A stretch of DNA of 24,807 nt, taken from positions 1 to 24,807 of the forward strand of contig RXOD01004286.1 of NCBI GenBank assembly GCA_005223375.1. Reading direction: 5' to 3'. The number at the start of each line of letters is the position of its first letter. Position 1 is the first letter of the stretch. Position numbers and translations under genes: made by a program. Under the pieces are notes generated by a model that was given only the letters and a program-made list of their open reading frames with translations, did not search any database and had not been told where the DNA came from. Positions 1 through 6,178 of the stretch are shown one piece after another. The DNA comes from Amoebophrya sp. AT5.2. Lineage: Eukaryota; Sar; Dinophyceae; Syndiniales; Amoebophryaceae.

Positions 1-136
1 AGTAAGGAGCCTTTTAGATGGAATAGGAAACCCCGAAAGAGGATTACTAGCCCTGGCCTACTAATATCCCCGCAAGAGGACTTAGCTAGGACACAAATTT
101 TACAGCAATTTTAACAACAACTAGTACTGAAGCGCC

Positions 137-169
137 GCAATATACTTCTTTTCGCCTTAAGTATATTGC
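137..169 (+). repeat. 11-bp perfect stem-loop
   Basis: GCAATATACTT (137-147) is the exact reverse complement of AAGTATATTGC (159-169), with an 11-nt pyrimidine-rich loop. It could act in the leader RNA or be a DNA palindrome. No function can be assigned. Confidence 0.6.
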
Positions 170-259
170 TTTTGAAGAACTATTTTTGGAACTGCTTGTT
201 TTGGAGCCGGAAGCTGTGTTTTGAGAATACAGTTGTATACAATTCCTAGGTTGGATTTA

Positions 260-278
260 GTGGTATCGCCAATACCAC
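260..278 (+). repeat. 7-bp stem-loop in leader
   Basis: GTGGTAT (260-266) pairs perfectly with ATACCAC (272-278) around a 5-nt loop. It begins one base before a TGGTATC string that resembles the start of a tRNA primer-binding site, but the match does not extend further. Confidence 0.4.
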
Positions 279-531
279 AGTTTTGGAAGTATCCGTCACG
301 ACCACCAAAATACAACAACCGTACGTACGCAACGACGCGCTCGCCAGCGCTAACTTTTCGCACTACGCTTGTGTGTCCGATTCGGTGGTCTTTGGCTGTC
401 GTGCTTGGCTTCAGTAGCAACAAATCCGCAGCAATTTGGATAGCAATTTGAATCCAGTTTTGACAGCCGTTTTCCTCGATCCCTCCTCGGGTTCTGAGGG
501 ATTTTTCATCTACGCGCGAATTTACATTTGC

Positions 532-610
532 GTAAGTGGTGGAGAATTGGGTGGCTTGGATTCACTTGTTTGACTATCCTTACTCGGATTTTGTTGTTGT
601 TGCCTGGCAG
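532..610 (+). other. Candidate 79-nt intron in the 5' leader
   Basis: A consensus donor GTAAGT starts at 532. A T-rich tract (about 580-602) leads to CAG at 608-610. Removal would bring the leader close to the ATG at 636 and drop an ATG-less open stretch. The acceptor tract is the best one in the leader. This is inferred from splice-site shape only. Confidence 0.35.
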
Positions 611-635
611 CCTAACTAGCCTGGACGTTAGTTGT

Positions 636-1100
636 ATGTCTGCCAGCTCGATTAGTCCTAGTAGTTCGCTCAGCCTTGGCCCCGCTGTTGAGGGGGAGTC
701 CGAGCGTGAGGAGGAGTACTTCAACTGGGACTCCGACTCCGGCGACTCCGATTCCAGCCCCGCGCCCGCTGCTGGGTCCGTGCTGTCTACGGGTCCGAAC
801 TACACGGGCAGAGTCCGTAACGCTAGTTGGTTCCGCGACACCAGTTGGCCGAGCCCCTCCTATTTGGAGCGTGACTCGCTTCGGACGATCGCGCGCGCTT
901 GGGATTCCGTGCGGGAACTCCATCGCGACGTCCTTTTCCTTGAACGCGACTTAAGAATCGCGCGGCGTTGGGGTCCTTTCTATCGGATCCACGACTTCTT
1001 CCGCGGACTTCGAGGGTCCTACTTCCGCTCCGTCTGGTTTTGTCGTTGCCGATCTCGGCGACGCCCGTGGGACGCACAGCCGCTCCGCGATGCCAACTAA
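636..1100 (+). CDS. Accessory ORF1, Ser/Asp-rich protein of 154 aa, unknown function
   Basis: I do not recognise this protein. The frame is open from 528, but the first ATG is at 636, so I start there. Residues 1-50 are rich in Ser, Pro, Glu and Asp, including a run of SD repeats. The middle is helical and charged. The last 40 residues are basic and aromatic (Arg, Trp, Phe). Such acidic-to-basic polarity is common in proteins that bind nucleic acid or assemble, but that is inference. Its stop codon overlaps the start of ORF2 by 11 nt, which suggests coupled translation of the pair. ORFs placed before gag are unusual for Ty3-type elements. Confidence 0.5.
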   Translation: MSASSISPSSSLSLGPAVEGESEREEEYFNWDSDSGDSDSSPAPAAGSVLSTGPNYTGRVRNASWFRDTSWPSPSYLERDSLRTIARAWDSVRELHRDVLFLERDLRIARRWGPFYRIHDFFRGLRGSYFRSVWFCRCRSRRRPWDAQPLRDAN

Positions 1101-1749
1101 GGCAGAGCTCGAGCAGGAGTTGTTTTTGCTCAAGGGGCATCTTCGACAGCAGGACGACACGATCTCCGAGCTGCGCCTCGCGTCGAGCGAGAAGGACGCG
1201 AAGATCGAGAACAAGTCACTCCGCGTCGAAGAACTTGAGGTCGAGTTGGAACGCACAAAGAAGTCGCTGCGCCGCTCCCTTGCCGAGGGTATCATTCACA
1301 AAAAGACGATTAACGATCGGCAGGGAGAAGTTGATACTGCTCGCTCCGTGAAAGGGGATTGCGACCACGCCTCCCACCTGGCTGACCGCATTGTTGAACA
1401 TCTTGCTCGTGCCAAAGGGGGGAATCTCGACACGGACCTGCTCACCAACCTCGCGGAAGTTCTCAAGGGCCGCCTCGGTCAGGTCGAAGAGTCGATCGGA
1501 CCGTTCTCGAAGTTCCCGGACACGGAGGACGACGACAACGAAAAGGGGCAGGTGCAAGCTGCTAGCAGTTGCAAGGCCGCCGACGACGGCTTGTCGCTTA
1601 AGCGCCAGCGGAAGGGTAGTTCTGACGACCAGCTGCAGCTCACCGACGGCCACGACGCCGCGGGTGCCTCTTCGTCGAGCAAGCGCCAGAAGACTGCCAC
1701 TGCCTCGTCGAGCAAGCGCGAGCTGCGACGGCAGTACTACGACTTGTGA
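1090..1749 (+). CDS. Accessory ORF2, coiled-coil protein with basic tail, 219 aa
   Basis: The ATG at 1090 opens a frame of 219 codons, overlapping the ORF1 stop (TAA 1098-1100). Residues 4-70 are a strongly heptad-like, charged helix rich in Glu, Leu and Lys, so a coiled coil is likely. Residues 85-130 look like a second helical region. The C-terminal third is Asp-, Ser- and Lys-rich, with a nuclear-signal-like KRQRK and two copies of an SSSKR motif followed by a basic end. I see no enzyme motif. It may be a self-assembling nucleic-acid-binding accessory protein; this is inference. A conserved hairpin starts 18 nt after the stop. Confidence 0.6.
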   Translation: MPTKAELEQELFLLKGHLRQQDDTISELRLASSEKDAKIENKSLRVEELEVELERTKKSLRRSLAEGIIHKKTINDRQGEVDTARSVKGDCDHASHLADRIVEHLARAKGGNLDTDLLTNLAEVLKGRLGQVEESIGPFSKFPDTEDDDNEKGQVQAASSCKAADDGLSLKRQRKGSSDDQLQLTDGHDAAGASSSSKRQKTATASSSKRELRRQYYDL

Positions 1750-1766
1750 ATTGTTTGGGATAGTTC

Positions 1767-1799
1767 GTTGTTCGGCTTGGGCTTTCCAGTCGCAACAAC
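1767..1799 (+). repeat. Conserved covarying hairpin, copy H1
   Basis: Outer stem GTTGTT/AACAAC (1767-1772 with 1794-1799) has one bulged C at 1793. The inner stem CGGCTTGG (1773-1780) pairs with CCAGTCG (1786-1792) with a G-T pair and a bulged T. It is one of five copies that share the core and the two bulges. It lies between ORF2 and ORF3. Confidence 0.75.
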
Positions 1800-1943
1800 T
1801 TGCTTCTCCTTTGCCCGCCGACCCGATAACTATCGACATAAGCTTATCGTAACTGGCGAGCGCGATCTACTTCGATAGAGCAAATAACTACCACGAAGAT
1901 TTACTGTTACGCAAGCTTCAATTTTAGTGTCACCGCCTGCTTT

Positions 1944-1970
1944 GCTCGGCTTGGGCTTTCCAGTCGCAGC
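1944..1970 (+). repeat. Conserved covarying hairpin, copy H2
   Basis: GCT/AGC (1944-1946 with 1968-1970) encloses the same core as H1, with the bulged C at 1967. Flanks extend the stem with one mismatch. It lies 26 nt upstream of the ORF3 ATG and 177 nt after H1. Confidence 0.75.
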
Positions 1971-1996
1971 TAAGCTACGCTTTACCTAAAACTTGC

Positions 1997-2248
1997 ATGA
2001 GCCAATTCAGGATAGGTGATCGTGTTGAATGGGAAGCTCCCACTTCACTCGAACGAGTTGAATCGGGCGACGGGGCCCTGTCTTTCTGGCAAAGTGGCTT
2101 CGTCGCCGACATCTTCTTGACCGAAGCTGAGATATTTTCGTTTAACACCGGACTTCAGAGGTTCGAATTACGGAGGGTGTCTCACCGATTATTAAGGCTA
2201 GTCGAGCCTGAAATAGAACTAAGTCCTCGGGGAGGGGCCAGTAACTAG
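1997..2248 (+). CDS. Accessory ORF3, small 83-aa protein, possible SH3/Tudor-like barrel
   Basis: A short frame with ATG at 1997 and TAG at 2246. The N-terminus has an IGDRVEW motif, followed by a WQSGFVADIF strand and a closing RRVSHRLLRLVEP stretch. A Gly-Asp-x-Val start, alternating hydrophobic strands and small size are typical of SH3-like, Tudor or chromo-barrel folds, but no defining residue set is visible, so this is inference. The gene sits between hairpin H2 and ORF4. Being short, it could be a chance frame. The regular strand pattern and the hairpin just upstream argue for a real gene. Confidence 0.45.
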   Translation: MSQFRIGDRVEWEAPTSLERVESGDGALSFWQSGFVADIFLTEAEIFSFNTGLQRFELRRVSHRLLRLVEPEIELSPRGGASN

Positions 2249-2307
2249 ATTGACAGTTTTTCGATAAACCCATACATAACGCCTAACGAGGGCACCTTAA
2301 CTACGCC

Positions 2308-5300
2308 ATGGTAAGTATCCGGACCGTCCTCCAGTAAACCGCGCAAGCAGACGGACGGCGAGGCCTACCAAGAGGCCAGGCAGCTCGTCTGTGATCGCCT
2401 CCGGGTGGATCTCGGTACGACGGTCGGGCGTACCGTCCTCGCGGAAATTTTAAAGTTAGGGGTGACTACGCAGAACACCCTCATCGAAAACTACAATTCC
2501 GCGTACGAGGGGGCCTCGAAGAACGACTCGCCAGACGCAGCTACGGGCGACGACGGAGCCGACGACGACTTCAGGAAGTGCCGCGGCTTCTCTTCGTGGA
2601 CCGAGTGGAGACATTCGATCTCCGAGGCCCGCAAGCGCAACCTCCAGTTCCGGAACAGCTACCGCGAACGGACGCAGGGCATCGAAGAGAAATTGAACGA
2701 TCTGAACGAGTGGTTGGACAGCTCGGTGCTTCCTGCGTACCCGAGTCTTCGGACCCAGAATCGGGACGCACTGAGGCGCATTGTGTGCCAGTGGCCCACG
2801 CTTTCGCTCTCTGAAAGACGCATCGTTGAAAACGCGAAGACGCCGTGGCACGACATCCGCAAGGCCCGGCTGAAATTTCGCGCGGCTGACCTCGCGGCCC
2901 AGCGCGCTGCCGGCACCCTGCTAACGGGGCCGAACGCCGCACCGGTTCGGGACGCGGAAGAGATAAAAGCTGACCGCCCGGACTGTGATTGCGACCTGTT
3001 CGCGGCGCCTAGCTCCTCCAAACAGATCGTCGCCTTCAAGGACCCCGGAGGGAGAAGATTGCAGTTCAAGAACACCGCTAAGGCCGATTTCCGGAAGAGC
3101 CGGCTCAAAGGAACGCGGGAGGATACTTCGGACAGCCGTTCGTCATCTTCTTCTTCCTCCTCTTCCTCGGCCTCCCCTTCGCGCCGGACTCTTTCCACCA
3201 GCTCAGAGGTGAAGCGGGATCGCGAAGAACAGGACGCAGAGAGGAAGTCGGACGAAGAAGGAGGTCTGCCCTCGGAGACGCCTCGCGGGCGCGACACTGG
3301 AGTAAAACACGTTTCTAGCTCGGCCATCCCTGCTGGGGCCGCAGCTTCCGGTAGCAGCGGTACTCGTCCCGCATTGCTGAGCAACACAGGAAGGAAGGAT
3401 TCGGGAATTTTGAAGGATCGAGAGCGCGCCTCCTCAGGGGAAGGGCCTCCTCGGAAGAAAGTTCGCTTCGGGTCGCCTGGGGAGCCGGTCGTGCCACGTG
3501 AAGACCCCAGCGAGGTCGACCCGTGGTTTTCTGAGGAAGCTAAAGCTGAGGCCGCGCGCGTACAGAAGAAGTGGGACAAGATCCTCCAGGGCGACAAGCA
3601 CCGCCGGAGCAAAGTTCCCGCTGCCAAGTCCGGTGGTAAAGTTGCAGTTTCTTCGAGCGCTGTTTCGACTGAGGTTACAGCTGCTTCGACTGGATCGAAG
3701 CAGAAAACCGACGGGAAGGAATCTGTTTTTGCGGTAACGCAGTTACCTGTGGTCTCCACGGTCCCTGCTCCCTCGGGATCCGCCTCTGCTGCACTGCGCC
3801 CGGTGCCTACTGCACCCGCCGCGCTCACACACGTCTCCGGACGGACGGTCGTTCAAGTGAGTTCCTGGGGTTGCTTGCAGTCCGGCTCGCTCATCGTGAC
3901 CCAGGCCTCCGCCTGCGACGCGGCGCACCCGCTGATCCAGACCTCTGCTCGCAATACGCCGAGGCCGTCGCCGCCCGTCACTGGCTGCGCCGCTGCGCTC
4001 GCACACGTCTCCGAACGGACGGTCGTTCAATCGAGCTCCTGGGGTTGTTTGCAGTTCGGCTCGCTCACCGTGACCCAGGCCTCCGCCTGCGACACGGCGC
4101 ACTCGCTGATCCAGACCTCTGCCCGCAACACACCGGGGCCGCCACCGCTCGTCGCCGGCTGCACCACGAAGGCTCCTGCACACGCGCCCAGTGGAGTTCA
4201 CACGACTGCTGGGCAAGTAGGCGCGAAGAAGGCCACCCGTTTCTTCGCAGCTCCCCGCAGCAGTGGATCTACCGAGCAGGCGGAGATCGAGGAACGCTTC
4301 ATTACTGAAATAGTATATGATCCTGCAGGGTTAAAAGAAGGAAAGTTCATCCGAGTTGGTGAACGCCGCCGCACCGTCCGGGAGGTGTTCGGGTCGCGCG
4401 AGCGCGTCGCGGCTGCCGCTGCCTTTGCCTACGACGAGTACGTGAGTGCCGCGATCCGCGAAGAAGAAAAGTTACAAGCGGGTCGGGCCTCCGAGGATCG
4501 TCGCGCTTGCCCGCCAAAGGCTTCTGGCGTCCCAGCACCTGTACAACACGGCCACGTCGGCCCGCCGGCCCTGCCGCGCATTCGCCGCGGACCTGCTGAT
4601 CAGGTGCAGGTCGAAGACCGCTTCATCACTGAGGCGGTATATGACCCCGCCGGGTTAGAGGAAGGAAAATTCATCCGGATCGGGGAACGCCGTCGTACCA
4701 TCCGTGAAATATTTGGGTCGCGAGGGAAGGTTGCTGCCGTTGCAAGAGCTACCTGCGACGACGAAGCATCTGCTGTGAGAGCTGGAGCAGTCGCGAAGGC
4801 GAACTACGACGAGGACGTAGCTGAGGCCATTCGCGAAGAAGAGGCTTTGCAGGCACGCCGGGCTGCTAGCAACCGCCGCGCCTGCCCGCCGCGAACTTCC
4901 AGTACTCCAGCTACCGCTCCAGCGCCGGCCGAAGAAGAAGAAGATCTGTGGCCTGGCTATTCGGATCCTGAGGTCCTGGAGTTAGTCGCCGAGAGCAAGG
5001 CCCGTGGTTACGCACATTTGCATCACGACGACTACCACGCGTACGGCGTTAGCGATCATATTTCGCGTGCCCAGTGGCTCGTCTACAAGGCGCGTTCCAA
5101 GGCACGGTCTGGAGGGAAGAACACGCTGGTGCCCGTGAGTGCGCCTAGGGTCGTCCTGAAGGCTGCGCCCAAGGTCGTCCTGAAGGCTGCAGCTAAGCCC
5201 TCACCGACGTCGCGGAATCCTGCCAAGGCCGTTGGCGAGTACCACAAGCTCAACCAGCCCTACGGGTCTCTAGACTCGGAATCCCCGGTTCCCACCGGCA

Positions 5301-5650
5301 TTTTCGCGCGCGAACCCACAAAGGAGGAGGAGAAACTGTTCGAGCAGAAGGCCGAGGCCGCGCGGGAGCTGAAGCGCAAGGTCCGTGCCATCCGTGGCTT
5401 TATCACCGACACCGTCGAGGCCGCCGCGCCTGAGCCCGTTCCCAGTTCGGAGGCTGTTGCGGAAGTTCCGGCCACCGCGACGGAGCACGTCGACGCGGGA
5501 GCTGCTTCCAGCGCCCCGGCAGTCGCAGGACCTGCTGTCCCTAGCAGCACGACAGCTGCAGAACCTCCTGAGGAGACCTTAGAAGACCTCAGCCGGGAGC
5601 TCGACGACGCGATTCAGGGATTCGAGAAGTTGATACAGGAGGACGAGTAG
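2308..5650 (+). CDS. Accessory ORF4, ~1100-aa methionine-free repeat protein with spliced start
   Basis: The open frame runs without a stop to TAG at 5648-5650. It contains no in-frame ATG at all after the start. The only good candidate is ATG 2308-2310, followed at once by GTAAGT. Removing a 40-nt intron (2311-2350) joins ATG to the open frame at 2351. Unspliced, that ATG gives 9 codons and a stop. Seen in the protein (spliced numbering): a charged helical N-terminus (to about 230), a poly-Ser stretch near 264-275 with SR-like sequence, a basic disordered region with PRKKVRF near 365, a 58-aa tandem repeat (492-607), two copies of an FITE...GERRRT module (647-723 and 755-848), and an acidic Ala/Pro-rich C-terminus ending in a helix. 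I recognise no family. Likely a largely disordered structural or nucleic-acid-binding protein. Confidence 0.65.
2311..2350 (+). other. Candidate 40-nt intron directly after the ORF4 ATG
   Basis: The donor GTAAGTATCC starts one base after ATG, and AAGCAG ends at 2350. The 40-nt length moves the ATG into the open ORF4 frame, where the next codons ACG GAC GGC continue without a stop to 5650. A TAAAC string inside could serve as a branch site. It is supported by the lack of any other ATG in that frame. Confidence 0.6.
3821..4168 (+). repeat. Two-copy 174-bp tandem repeat inside ORF4
   Basis: Units 3821-3994 and 3995-4168 encode two 58-aa copies sharing HVS-RTVVQ, SSWGCLQ, GSL-VTQASACD and LIQTSARNTP. 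Conserved Trp and two Cys per unit suggest a folded module, or DNA-level duplication that has since diverged at about one residue in five. Confidence 0.85.
4286..4891 (+). repeat. Two copies of a FITE/GERRRT module inside ORF4
   Basis: Unit 1 (4286-4516) and unit 2 (4610-4891) share ERFITE/DRFITE, VYDPAGL-EGKFIR, GERRRT-RE-FGSR, AIREEE and RRACPP. Unit 2 carries an extra stretch of about 17 residues. The units start 324 nt apart. Highly conserved basic and hydrophobic residues suggest a selected domain; no known family is recognised. Confidence 0.8.
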
Positions 5651-6178
5651 TTTGGGTAGAAGAAGCTGTACAGCCACGCCCTACACTACTGTCTTCGATA
5701 GCGTCGAGATATAGATATACGCACCATTGCATACGCTGGCTTCAATCCTTTAGTGCTCGATTACCGGCTAACTAATTGAATTTCACCTCGAAGAGCCGTA
5801 CTTTCACCTAGTGCTGCTCCTACTTGTAGTTGCGGCGGATCATCTGTATTACTAGACCTGCACCCAGGCTAGCACGGGTTGCCGAGTGGCCCAGATCCTC
5901 GGCAGTTTTCTTTCATCTCCCGATTCGACTTTACTGCGGTCTACTGAAGTAGGGTTTGGACACCCGCCCGGACCGGGGCCGGCGCTGTTGCGCTGGCCGT
6001 TCTGAGCCCAAATAGGAAAATCTCTCCTGCTGTACGGTTCATTAAAACTCCAAACTTTGCTCGATCTACGTGTGCATATACTTCGTTTACGATCTCCTTC
6101 GGTAACTTTGTTCTCTGCCCACGTACTAGCACTATCACTGGTTCTTGAATCAATAAATTTCCTCATAGTTTGCCCAAG
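5651..6178 (+). other. Spacer between ORF4 and the Gag region, no gene seen
   Basis: This 528-nt stretch has no convincing coding frame on either strand. It is of mixed composition, with AT-rich parts (5690-5790, 6040-6170) around a GC-rich patch that folds into the hairpin at 5977-5998. It probably serves as leader for the Gag segment. Confidence 0.5.
5977..5998 (+). repeat. 9-bp GC-rich hairpin upstream of Gag
   Basis: GGCCGGCGC (5977-5985) pairs with GCGCTGGCC (5990-5998), all Watson-Crick except one G-T, with loop TGTT. It would be very stable in RNA and lies about 180 nt before the Gag ATG. It could act in packaging, dimerisation or translation control; none is shown. Confidence 0.6.

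Larger units (their letters stand above)
1..635 (+). other. 5' leader / possible end of a 5' LTR, no gene seen
   Basis: This stretch holds no convincing gene. Open frames of 76-105 codons on both strands have no recognisable composition or motif. It contains a perfect 11-bp hairpin (137-169), a 7-bp hairpin (260-278) and a candidate intron (532-610). Position 528 onward is open in the ORF1 frame but has no ATG before 636. It is more AT-rich than the coding DNA after it. If the element has LTRs, part of the 5' LTR may lie here. Confidence 0.5.

Noticed and set aside
261..277. TGGTATC string as a tRNA primer-binding site
   Set aside because: Only about seven bases fit an initiator tRNA end, and the string is explained by the local hairpin.
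1..530. LTR copy matching the 3' region
   Set aside because: By eye, only 6-8-nt shared words such as CTAGTAC were found between the two ends; no extended direct repeat.
528..635. Non-ATG starts (TTG or GTG) at 528, 2405, 6170, 10406 and 18664
   Set aside because: A eukaryotic element is unlikely to use these as ordinary starts. Each frame has either a nearby ATG or evidence of joining by splicing or frameshift.
1771..1793. The repeated CTTTCCAG read as a trans-splicing or splice acceptor
   Set aside because: Copy H3 has CCAATCG, destroying the AG, while base pairing is kept. Structure, not the AG, is conserved.
1216..1839. Antisense open frame of 207 codons over ORF2
   Set aside because: Overlaps the coiled-coil ORF2 and hairpin H1; composition follows from the sense codons.
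2659..3828. Long antisense open frame of 389 codons opposite ORF4
   Set aside because: GC-rich coding DNA often leaves the antisense frame open. The reading is Ser/Arg/Ala-rich with no domain and mirrors ORF4 codon bias.
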